Assembly (NCBI GenBank): GCA_949291675.1
Contig: CASEWR010000045.1
Coordinates: 1-47,003 of the forward strand
Length of the DNA: 47,003 bases
Direction of reading: 5' to 3'
Source of the DNA: an uncultured Desulfovibrio sp.
GTDB lineage: Bacteria > Desulfobacterota > Desulfovibrionia > Desulfovibrionales > Desulfovibrionaceae
In this document: piece after piece, positions 26,601-33,525 of the stretch
How positions within the stretch are numbered: the stretch's first letter is position 1
Layout of the letters: each line of letters begins with the position of its first letter
Program-made: the position numbers and the translations under genes
The notes under the pieces: generated by a model
The model's input: only the letters and a program-made list of their open reading frames with translations
Told to the model about the DNA's origin: nothing
Database searches by the model: none

Positions 26601-26696
26601 ACATATTCTTTTTGACAGCTTTTCTCTGTACTGCATGCATGTTGTGCAGAGCAGCATGACCAGCTGCATGTCCAGCTGCAAGACAAGGGACTCTTC

Positions 26697-27608
26697 ATGT
26701 CTGCCATGATCGATGACGAACAAAAAGAAGGTATAGTCTTCAACATCCAAAAATTCAGTGTGCATGATGGTGAAGGCATCCGCACACTGGTCTTTCTCAA
26801 GGGCTGCCCCTTGCGCTGCCGCTGGTGCAGTAACCCTGAATCCCAGCGCATGCAGCCGGAACATGCCTTCAACCCCTCCCGTTGTATCACCGCTGCGCTG
26901 TGCGGCCGCTGCCTTCAGGCCTGTCAGACCGGTGCCCTGAGCCTGATGGAAGGGCTGATCTGCTTTGATGCCCGCAAGTGTGCCCAGTGCATGGCCTGTA
27001 CCGAAGCCTGTCCTTCCGGAGCCCAGACAAAGTACGGCTCTGTCATGAAGGTCAGAGACATCCTCGATAAGGTTGAGCGCGACGGCGCCTTCTTTGCCCG
27101 CTCCGGCGGTGGCCTTACCCTTTCCGGCGGTGAAGCTCTGGCCCAGTTTGACTTTGCGCTTGCCCTGCTGCGCGCTGCCCGCAAGCGTGCCCTGGACACC
27201 ACCATTGAAACCTGCGGGTACTACCCCTACGAGCATATGCACGCTGCCTGCGAACAGCTGAACAAACTCATCATCGACATCAAGATGCTCGATCCTGTAA
27301 AACACAAGGAGTATACAGGGGTTGACAACGCCCGCATTCTTGAGAATTTCAAACGTGTGGTTCAGGATTTCCCGGATCTGCCCATCCTGGTGCGCACTCC
27401 CGTCATCCCGGGCGTGAACGATTCCGACGAGGAAATCCAGGCCATTCGCGACTTCATCCCTGTGCGTCCCAATATCGAGTATGAGCTGCTGACCTATCAC
27501 AGACTCGGACAGCCCAAGTACAGCTATCTCGGGCGCGGCTACGGCCTGGATGTCGATCTGGTGGCTGACAAGGAACGCATGCAGCATCTGCGCAAGATGG
27601 TACGCTGA
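26697..27608 (+). CDS. islB: isethionate sulfite-lyase activating enzyme (radical SAM)
   Basis: A 303-residue glycyl-radical-enzyme activase. The radical SAM cluster cysteines are C37-x3-C41-x2-C44 in GCPLRCRWC. An inserted ferredoxin-like domain carries two further four-cysteine sets (C63, C69, C72, C76 and C95, C98, C101, C105), as in activases of the choline, glycerol and isethionate lyases. SGGEAL (about 140) is the usual SAM-contact region. It reductively cleaves S-adenosylmethionine and abstracts hydrogen from IslA G799. Start at 26697 follows AAGGGA. Separated from islA by three stem-loops, which would reduce its expression relative to islA. Specificity for IslA is inferred from position. 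Confidence 0.93.
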   Translation: MSAMIDDEQKEGIVFNIQKFSVHDGEGIRTLVFLKGCPLRCRWCSNPESQRMQPEHAFNPSRCITAALCGRCLQACQTGALSLMEGLICFDARKCAQCMACTEACPSGAQTKYGSVMKVRDILDKVERDGAFFARSGGGLTLSGGEALAQFDFALALLRAARKRALDTTIETCGYYPYEHMHAACEQLNKLIIDIKMLDPVKHKEYTGVDNARILENFKRVVQDFPDLPILVRTPVIPGVNDSDEEIQAIRDFIPVRPNIEYELLTYHRLGQPKYSYLGRGYGLDVDLVADKERMQHLRKMVR

Positions 27609-27767
27609 CACCCCATCTGACAGTGCCAGAAGCTGGCCCCTGGTCACGCTTTTCACATAACTGACATGTGCCGCACTCCGAACCACGGAGGCGCGGCACA
27701 CCTTTTCTGAAACTCCCGTCTGCATGAGGCCGGATGAGGCCCGTTGCCAGGCAGGTCCGAGGACAAT

Positions 27768-28658
27768 ATGCCATCACTGTATCTTGGTCTGCTCACAGCG
27801 CTGTGCCTGACAAATTTTGCCGGCAATTCCATCTTCTGCCGCGCGGCACTGATCTTCAACAACATGGGGCCGCTGCAGTACACAGGTCTGCGCGCCCTCA
27901 TTGCAGCATCCATCCTGGTGCTCTTATGCCTTGTAAAGATCATTCATCCCCGCACTCAGGGCGGAAATATCTGGCATGACATCTGGCAGGAAAGCAACTG
28001 GACCGGCGCCCTGTCCCTCTTTGCCTACATGATCTGCTTCTCCCTGGGCTATGTCGGCATTGATTCAGCCCCAGGCACGCTCATCATCAATATGTGCGTG
28101 CAGTTCTGTATGATAGGCTGGGGCTTTATGCACGGCATTCACCCCAACAAGCGCCAGTACACAGGCTTTGCCATTGCCACAGCAGGCCTGATCATCCTCC
28201 TCATGCCAGGCCTCTCGGCTCCGCCCCTGCTCTACTCCCTCTTCATGGCTGGCACAGGCTTTGCCTGGGGAGTGTTCAGCATCAGCGGACGTGATGCACA
28301 TTCAGCAGCGCTGGCAACTGCGGGCAACTTCTGCAGAGCCGCCATTCCCGGTTTCTTCTGTCTGGTGGCAGGCTTCCTGCTGGAGGGAACAGCCGAGCCC
28401 CTGGCCTGGCTCTTTGTCTTTGCCGGTGCTCTTGCCTCCTCTCTGGGCTATATTCTCTGGTATGCCATTGTGCCCCGCTACTCGCTGGTAAATATCTCCA
28501 TCATCCAGCTGGCAGTACCAGTCATTACCGCCATCCTGGGTACCATCTTCCTCTCCGAAGTCATCACTATGCGCCTGGTCATTGCCGCAGCACTCATCCT
28601 GGGCGGCATCACTCTGGCCATCAAGTCTGCAGCCCATCACAAGGCAGCAACCAGATAG
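27768..28658 (+). CDS. DMT-superfamily permease (EamA domains)
   Basis: A 296-residue inner-membrane protein with about ten hydrophobic segments in two EamA-like repeats, of the drug/metabolite transporter superfamily. Segments such as LYLGLLTALCLTNFAGNSIF at the start and the SEVITMRLVIAAALILGGI close are typical. Start at 27768 follows GAGGAC. It lies 159 bp after islB with no terminator between them, and is followed by the strong terminator at 28734-28794, so it is probably in the islA-islB transcript. Family members export or import small metabolites and substrate cannot be read from sequence; in this context isethionate entry or export of a product such as acetate or sulfite are possibilities. 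Confidence 0.85.
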   Translation: MPSLYLGLLTALCLTNFAGNSIFCRAALIFNNMGPLQYTGLRALIAASILVLLCLVKIIHPRTQGGNIWHDIWQESNWTGALSLFAYMICFSLGYVGIDSAPGTLIINMCVQFCMIGWGFMHGIHPNKRQYTGFAIATAGLIILLMPGLSAPPLLYSLFMAGTGFAWGVFSISGRDAHSAALATAGNFCRAAIPGFFCLVAGFLLEGTAEPLAWLFVFAGALASSLGYILWYAIVPRYSLVNISIIQLAVPVITAILGTIFLSEVITMRLVIAAALILGGITLAIKSAAHHKAATR

Positions 28659-28733
28659 GCAAGCCCTGACAGGCAACCCAAGTCACAGCAGATTGCCCTC
28701 TTTTTCACAAAAACTCGTTTCCCAACATCAGTC

Positions 28734-28802
28734 AGGTCCCCGGACAGACTGCCGTCGCGAATTTGCATCACGACTGCGTCACTTCCGGGGACCTTTTTTT
28801 TG
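28734..28802 (+). terminator. strong terminator of the islA-islB-DMT transcript
   Basis: AGGTCCCCGGA and TCCGGGGACCT form an 11-bp stem (28734-28794) with a long loop, followed by a run of seven to eight T. Confidence 0.8.
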
Positions 28803-29067
28803 TACAAAAATCCTCTTTTTAAACTGTGTTTTCGTGACTTCTTTCCGCTTGCACTTGCCCGCAGAAAAGAAGGGAGCCAGCAGTCAGCGCTTTTCTGAGA
28901 AGCAGCAGTAAAAGCTAATAATTCTCATTTCTTTAACAATGTTACACACTCCGCATCAGCTGCCTGCCAGGGATACATGCCTTTGCCCGGACGCTGCTCG
29001 TTGCGAGTCCTTGCAGCAGTGTTTGTCACTCTTTTTGAAATGCAAATGGTGTCCGGCAGCACAAAAC

Positions 29068-29107
29068 TTGTGCAAAAGAACACAAAATTTTGTGTTTTTT
29101 TGCACAA
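29068..29107. promoter_or_regulatory. 40-bp near-perfect palindrome, probable activator site
   Basis: The arms are 20 bp each with no spacer and a single mismatched pair. Left arm starts TTGTGCAAAA and ends ACACAAAA; right arm starts TTTTGTGT and ends TTTTGCACAA. Each arm is itself a TTGTG-N8-CACAA inverted repeat, so it reads as two adjacent dimer sites. It lies 327 bp upstream of the -24 element of the MFS promoter, at enhancer distance. Confidence 0.75.
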
Positions 29108-29358
29108 CACACAGAAGAGCTCATATTATAACACATTGAAATTACTTATACTTTTTGATATTTTGCAGGGCTTATGAAAAATCAATCAAGCTCATGCCGC
29201 ACCACAGCATTAAATAATTTCATAAAAATTTTCAATATCTTAACTAAAAGCCATTGTGTGCATTTGTGAAACATACCTCTTGTGCAGCTGTGCAACAGGG
29301 TGCCTGGTGAACTGTGCACGAATGCACATCACAGAGGAAACATGTGTTCTCTCGCTAA

Positions 29359-29373
29359 AAAATTTTGTGTTTT
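29359..29373. promoter_or_regulatory. second half-site copy near the MFS promoter
   Basis: AAAATTTTGTGTTTT, identical over 15 bp to the centre of the 40-bp palindrome (29084-29098), and 61 bp upstream of the -24 element. Confidence 0.45.
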
Positions 29374-29433
29374 CAAGCGACTAACATGACATTTTGAACG
29401 AAGTCTGTCCCATGGAGAAAAGTTGTGTGGTTG

Positions 29434-29449
29434 TGGAACGCTTCTTGCT
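29434..29449 (+). promoter_or_regulatory. sigma-54 promoter of the MFS symporter gene
   Basis: TGGAAC (29434-29439), five bases, TTGC (29445-29448), T. One deviation (A for C) from TGGCAC-N5-TTGC, correct 12-bp spacing between GG and GC. Start of transcription expected near 29460, about 103 nt before the ATG. Confidence 0.8.
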
Positions 29450-29562
29450 TTCCTGCTAATTGTGAAAATTTGAACGGATCCACACACCCCTTGCTTGTTT
29501 ACCCCTAGCGCTCGGATCAGGTGCGCACAACATCCGACGCCGAAACTTATCAGGATTTCACC

Positions 29563-30921
29563 ATGGAACACGAACTCACCCATGAACAGCAGAAAAATCT
29601 GCGTCGAGTCGTCATTTCGTCCGTTCTGGGCGCTGTCATTGAATGGTACGACTTCTTCCTGTACGGCGTTGTCGCCGGTCTGTTCTTCAACCAGCTGTAT
29701 TTCCCTGATTTTGACCCCCGCATCGGTACGATGCTGGCTTTTGCAACCTTCGCGGTCGGTTTCGTTGCTCGTCCTCTTGGCGGTGTCATCTTTGGTCACT
29801 TCGGTGACAAAATCGGCCGCAAGAAGATGCTCATTCTGACCCTGGAAATCATGGGTACAGCAACAGTCTGCATCGGCCTGATCCCCACCTACGAATCCAT
29901 CGGCATCTGGGCTCCTCTCCTGCTCATCCTCTGCCGTCTTGCCCAGGGCATTGGCCTTGGTGGTGAATGGGGTGGCGCAGTCCTCATGTCCTTTGAGTCT
30001 GCTCCGAAAGCCAAGCGTGCCTTCTACGCATCTCTGCCGCAGATTGGCATGTCCATTGGCCTGATGCTGTCTTCCGGCGTCATCGCTGTTCTGAGCGCCC
30101 TGTGCAGTCCTGAAGCCTTCCTGAACTGGGGCTGGCGTATCGCCTTCTTCCTCAGCGCCATCCTGCTCGTCATCGGCTCCTATATGCGAATGACCGTCCA
30201 GGAAACCAAGGACTTCTCTGATGCCAAGCACAAGGTTGCCGAAAACGAGAACAAGTTCCCCCTGGTCGAAGTCTTCAAGAAGTACCCCAAGATGGTCCTG
30301 GCAGGCATGGGTGCCCGCTTCATGGACGGTGTATCCTTCAATGTCTTCGCAGTGTATTCCTTGAGTTACCTGACCCAGCAGCAGGGCATCCATCGAGATG
30401 CAGCCCTTTCCTCCCTCATCATTGCTTCCGCAGTGATGACCCTGACCATCCCGCTCTGGGGCCAGTACGCTGACCGTCTCGGCAAGGCCAAGGTCTTCGG
30501 TTCCTGCGTCTTCCTGCTCGGTATCGTCAGTTTCCCCGCCTTCTGGCTGCTGCACAACTTCGCATCCAGCTTCCTCGTGGTCACCCTGACCCTGACCCTG
30601 GTTTTTGCAATCTTCCACGCCGGCCAGTATGCCACCATGGCTTCCCTCTTCTCTGAGTGCTTCCCGGCAGAAGTCCGCTACTCCGGCATCTCCTTCGTCT
30701 ATCAGTTCACCGCCATCTTCGCTTCCGGTCTGACCCCCATGATCGCTACCGCACTGACCGGCTGGAACGGTGGTGAACCCTGGTATCTGTGCATGTACTT
30801 CCTCTTCTGGGGCTTTGTCAGCTCCTACAGTGCCTATGTCCTCAATCGCATGGGCAAGAAGATGCGCGCAGAGCATGCCGCAGAAGAAGCTGCCAGAAAG
30901 GCTGCCGAACAAGCTGCCTGA
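29563..30921 (+). CDS. MFS metabolite:H+ symporter (MHS family), candidate isethionate importer
   Basis: A 452-residue, twelve-segment inner-membrane transporter. The MHS signature is clear: SVLGAVIEWYDFFLYG at the first segment, the MFS loop motif GHFGDKIGRKK (78-88) and RLAQGIGLGGEWGGA in segment 4, as in the proline/betaine, alpha-ketoglutarate, shikimate and citrate symporters. The C-terminal tail is Ala/Glu-rich. Start at 29563 is chosen because the homologous region begins just after it; a GTG at 29521 is in frame. It is transcribed alone from a sigma-54 promoter with upstream sites like those at islA. Co-regulation makes a C2 sulfonate such as isethionate a likely substrate, in place of the TRAP importer described in related bacteria. 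The family alone would not predict this. Confidence 0.88.
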   Translation: MEHELTHEQQKNLRRVVISSVLGAVIEWYDFFLYGVVAGLFFNQLYFPDFDPRIGTMLAFATFAVGFVARPLGGVIFGHFGDKIGRKKMLILTLEIMGTATVCIGLIPTYESIGIWAPLLLILCRLAQGIGLGGEWGGAVLMSFESAPKAKRAFYASLPQIGMSIGLMLSSGVIAVLSALCSPEAFLNWGWRIAFFLSAILLVIGSYMRMTVQETKDFSDAKHKVAENENKFPLVEVFKKYPKMVLAGMGARFMDGVSFNVFAVYSLSYLTQQQGIHRDAALSSLIIASAVMTLTIPLWGQYADRLGKAKVFGSCVFLLGIVSFPAFWLLHNFASSFLVVTLTLTLVFAIFHAGQYATMASLFSECFPAEVRYSGISFVYQFTAIFASGLTPMIATALTGWNGGEPWYLCMYFLFWGFVSSYSAYVLNRMGKKMRAEHAAEEAARKAAEQAA

Positions 30922-31033
30922 TGTTGCCATACGACTTCGGATGTTCTGGCCCCTGACAGTCCAGCCAGCCTGACAGGGGGCGTCTGGAACAAGACCGGGC
31001 ATCCGAAGCTCCTCCTCACTGGGTAACATATGA

Positions 31034-31069
31034 GAAACCCGCTTTCGTTTCCAGACGAAGGCGGGTTTC
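31034..31069. terminator. terminator between convergent MFS and ADH genes
   Basis: GAAACCCGC and GCGGGTTTC with additional TTCGT/ACGAA pairing after a mismatch, loop TTCCAG. It serves both converging transcripts. Confidence 0.7.
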
Positions 31070-31164
31070 CCTGTTCTGTATTCTGCTGATCTGTTCCACC
31101 AGCGCTGATGGTGCGCCGGCACTGTCTGGACGCTGTCTCACTCCCCCTGCCCAGGGCTTCGGGT

Positions 31165-32283
31165 TCAGAGTCTGGCAGCGTATATGGCCACAATGTCTTC
31201 GAGGCTCAAAGGCACATAGTTGTTGGCCAGAAGGCGCTGCTGTGTGGCCAGCACATTCTCGGCAAAGGTCTGCACGTCTTCCTGTTTTATGCCGTACTCG
31301 TGCAGAGACTTGAGGGGCAGTACTACCGAGAGCAGTTCGCCCAGGCGATCGAGCACGTCTTCCTCCGCGCAGCCAAGCTGTGCTGCCAGCAGGGAGAAGA
31401 GCTCTGCAAGTCTGCCCTGCACTCCCTTGCTCTGGTACATCCTCAGCACCTGGACAAAGACCGAGTAGTTGGCCTCCCCGTGGGGCACATGACAGCTGCC
31501 GCCCAGCGGGTAGCTCAAGGCGTGCACGGCAGCGCAGCCGGCAGTGCCAAAGGCCAGGCCGGCATAGGTGCTGGCCAGCAGAAAGTCAGGCAGGAGCCCG
31601 GTGCGGGCCTCCTTTCCTTCCCTGGCAATGGTCTGGTAGCCACCGAGGATCATTGCCATGGCCCTGCAGCTGAAGAGACGGGTGAAAGCTGTGGATTTGC
31701 CAGAGAGAAAGGACTCCACAGCATGGACCAGGGCATCAATGGAACTGGTGGCAAAGACCGCATAGGGCAGCCTGGACAGCAGTTCCGGGACGAGCACGGC
31801 CTTTGTGGCATACATGGCCTCGGAGACCAGGCCCATCTTGGTGCCCAGACTGGTCCTGTTCAGGATGGCAATATTGGTGACTTCACTGCCTGTGCCACAG
31901 GTGGTGGGCACGATGATGAGTTCACAGTGCGCAGACAAGCCTGCCATGTCCGCGTTGAGGTCGTCCACACGCCTGCCCCTGGATGCCACGGTAAGTACCT
32001 TGGCAATGTCAATGACTGTCCCTCCGCCCATGGCAAAAAGCCTGCGGCAGGGCATAGTTTCCATACGCTCCAGGATGGCATTGACCATGACATCAGTCGG
32101 CTCGCCGCTGCCATAGTCTTCCTGCCAGATGCAGCGGGCATCGGGGCAGAGCTCCCTGAAGAAGGGCTCAAAGATATACCTGTTAGTGAGGATGATGTCG
32201 TCAGGGCCGGGTGCGAAGGCCTCTGCAAACTCTCGACAGCTTACAAAGGAATAGATGTCCGGCCTGCATTTGATTTCCAGCAT
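31165..32283 (-). CDS. iron-containing alcohol dehydrogenase, 4-hydroxybutyrate dehydrogenase-like
   Basis: A 372-residue group III (iron) alcohol dehydrogenase. NAD motif GGGTVID (86-92), VPTTCGTGSEVTN (125-137), and the four metal ligands D183, H187 (SSIDALVHA), H254 (AVHALSY) and H268 (VPHGEANY). It closely resembles the clostridial 4-hydroxybutyrate dehydrogenase as I recall it across the whole length, including the end NNYxPxSxEDIV. Start at 32283 has AAGGAAAG upstream. It converges on the MFS symporter. In Bilophila the sulfoacetaldehyde reductase SarD is also an iron ADH, so isethionate formation from taurine-derived sulfoacetaldehyde, acetaldehyde reduction and succinate-semialdehyde reduction are all open. 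Confidence 0.85.
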   Translation of the reverse strand: MLEIKCRPDIYSFVSCREFAEAFAPGPDDIILTNRYIFEPFFRELCPDARCIWQEDYGSGEPTDVMVNAILERMETMPCRRLFAMGGGTVIDIAKVLTVASRGRRVDDLNADMAGLSAHCELIIVPTTCGTGSEVTNIAILNRTSLGTKMGLVSEAMYATKAVLVPELLSRLPYAVFATSSIDALVHAVESFLSGKSTAFTRLFSCRAMAMILGGYQTIAREGKEARTGLLPDFLLASTYAGLAFGTAGCAAVHALSYPLGGSCHVPHGEANYSVFVQVLRMYQSKGVQGRLAELFSLLAAQLGCAEEDVLDRLGELLSVVLPLKSLHEYGIKQEDVQTFAENVLATQQRLLANNYVPLSLEDIVAIYAARL

Positions 32284-32607
32284 GATCTTTCCTTCTTTTC
32301 CGGGGGAAGTCGTCAGGACACAATCAGGGGAACAGCCTGCCTGGCGTGCACAGCATGGTACCGGACAGCCTGGCAGCAGGGGACTGACACCCATGTGCAG
32401 ATCATCTTCCCGCGCTACTGAAAAGTCAAATGTCCGCACCATATGCGCCTGCTGTGTGCGACCTTCCCTGCTGTCTCCCGCCTGCACTGCCCATTCTTCT
32501 CCGTATTTCCACCCTTCTTCCACCAGCAGGAAAGGCCGCCTTCTGCAGTATGCAGAAGACGGCCTTTAACGTCAGGCAGGCACAGGTCGCGCCTGATATA
32601 CTACTGT
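32284..32607. other. 324-bp spacer between the GlcG/HbpS-like gene and the ADH
   Basis: Holds the terminator at 32531-32567; the rest is upstream sequence of the ADH gene without a recognisable promoter. No sigma-54 motif was found on the leftward strand. Confidence 0.5.
32531..32567. terminator. terminator of the GlcG/HbpS-like gene
   Basis: AAAGGCCG then CTTCTGCA pair with TGCAGAAG then CGGCCTTT, one mismatch, 3-nt loop. About 40 bp past the stop codon. Confidence 0.7.
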
Positions 32608-33120
32608 CTACTTCTTGAAGGAAGCCTTGAGAGCTGCCACGCCGGCCTTGGCCACGTTGGTGTCTTCAGCCACGGAGCCGCCACTGCAGCCGATGGCGCC
32701 GATAATCACACCGTCAGCATTGGTGAGCAGCTCGCCACCGCCGAAGATGACCAGTCTGTCATTGGTCACTTCAATGCCGAAGAGCTCACCGCCGGGCTGG
32801 GCAGCCTTGCCGAGATCAGCAGAGGACATGTTGAACAGACGTGCAGTCTCCGCCTTGCCGATGGAGATGTCGATGCTGCCCAGGAAGGCACCGTCCATGC
32901 GCATGAAGGCCTTGAGGTTGCCGCCGGCGTCCACAACGGCAATGTTCATGGGCACACCCTGTGCAACAGCCTTGGCAAGAGCACCCTTGAGAACGACTTC
33001 AGCCTGGGCCTGGGTCAGGTCGCCGGGCAGCTGGCATTTGGCAAATTTGGCATCAATGGCAGCCTGTGCAGGAAGGGCAAGCACCAGGGAAAGCAGAAGA
33101 GAAGCGAACAGTGTACGCAT
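32608..33120 (-). CDS. secreted GlcG/HbpS family protein
   Basis: A 170-residue protein with an N-terminal signal peptide (MRTLFASLLLSLVLALPAQA, cleavage expected after AQA) and one GlcG/HbpS (DUF336-type) domain: NIAVVDAGGNLKAFMRMDGA, GIEVTNDRLVIFGGGELL and IGAIGCSGGS are the family signatures. Some members bind haem or accompany glycolate and propanediol pathways, but most are uncharacterised. Start at 33120 follows GGAGG. It lies 324 bp downstream of the ADH start on the same strand and has its own terminator, so it is a separate unit. A periplasmic location is inferred from the signal peptide. Function unknown. Confidence 0.82.
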   Translation of the reverse strand: MRTLFASLLLSLVLALPAQAAIDAKFAKCQLPGDLTQAQAEVVLKGALAKAVAQGVPMNIAVVDAGGNLKAFMRMDGAFLGSIDISIGKAETARLFNMSSADLGKAAQPGGELFGIEVTNDRLVIFGGGELLTNADGVIIGAIGCSGGSVAEDTNVAKAGVAALKASFKK

Positions 33121-33525
33121 AAAAAACCTCCGTACCTTCGGAATGAGGAGACATGCTACGCCAGCCAGAGGCAGGACGGACAGACACTGCCTGCAGGCAG
33201 GCTGACACAGAAACAAGGAAATCTTCTCCTTCCGTCAGGGTACACTTTCACGACGCAAAAGCAAGTTCCGTGTTCTTTTTTCCTGCCCTGTTTGTTCAGA
33301 CAACCAGGCTCACAACAACGTCCATGTCAGCTCCGCAAAGGCTGTCAGACGGCCTCTGAAGGCGGCAGGGCTTGCGACAGCTCCCCCTGCTCTTCCCCCT
33401 GGCTGCTGTCAGGCACGTTTTCTGGCAAAAACAAGACCGCACCATCTGCCGGCAAACATCAGCAAATGGTGCGGTCAGCTCAGTCCACGCGGCTGACGTG
33501 GTCTGACAGGAACGCTGGCTTCAGT
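33121..33525. other. 405-bp spacer between gatA and the GlcG/HbpS-like gene
   Basis: No gene. Holds one copy of a 19-bp repeat (33341-33359). A sigma-54-like GGAAC...TTGC on the leftward strand near 33255-33270 has the wrong spacing. Confidence 0.4.
33341..33359. repeat. 19-bp repeat, copy A
   Basis: GCTGTCAGACGGCCTCTGA, identical to 36883-36901. Contains TCAGA/TCTGA symmetry on the leftward strand. Confidence 0.8.

Larger units (their letters stand above)
28659..29562. other. 904-bp control region upstream of the MFS symporter
   Basis: Begins with the terminator of the isl transcript, then an unusually A+T-rich segment (about 28800-29480). It holds the 40-bp palindrome (29068-29107), a second AAAATTTTGTGTTTT copy at 29359-29373, smaller repeats such as GTGCA-CGAA-TGCAC near 29314, and the sigma-54 promoter at 29434. 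No gene seen. Confidence 0.75.

Noticed and set aside
28913-28935. Fur-box-like AATAATTCTCATT
   Set aside because: Matches only part of the consensus and has no iron-related gene next to it; expected by chance in this A+T-rich stretch.
29329-31122. 597-codon open frame on the - strand opposite the MFS symporter
   Set aside because: Shadow. It runs through the sigma-54 promoter and ends in intergenic sequence; composition is that of a reversed membrane protein gene.
33255-33275. Possible sigma-54 promoter for the GlcG/HbpS-like gene
   Set aside because: GG and GC are 13 bp apart rather than 12, and no flanking enhancer repeats are present.
33341-33359. Neisseria-type DNA uptake sequence (GCCGTCTGA within the repeat)
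   Set aside because: Only two copies in 47 kb and an unrelated organism; treated as an ordinary short repeat.
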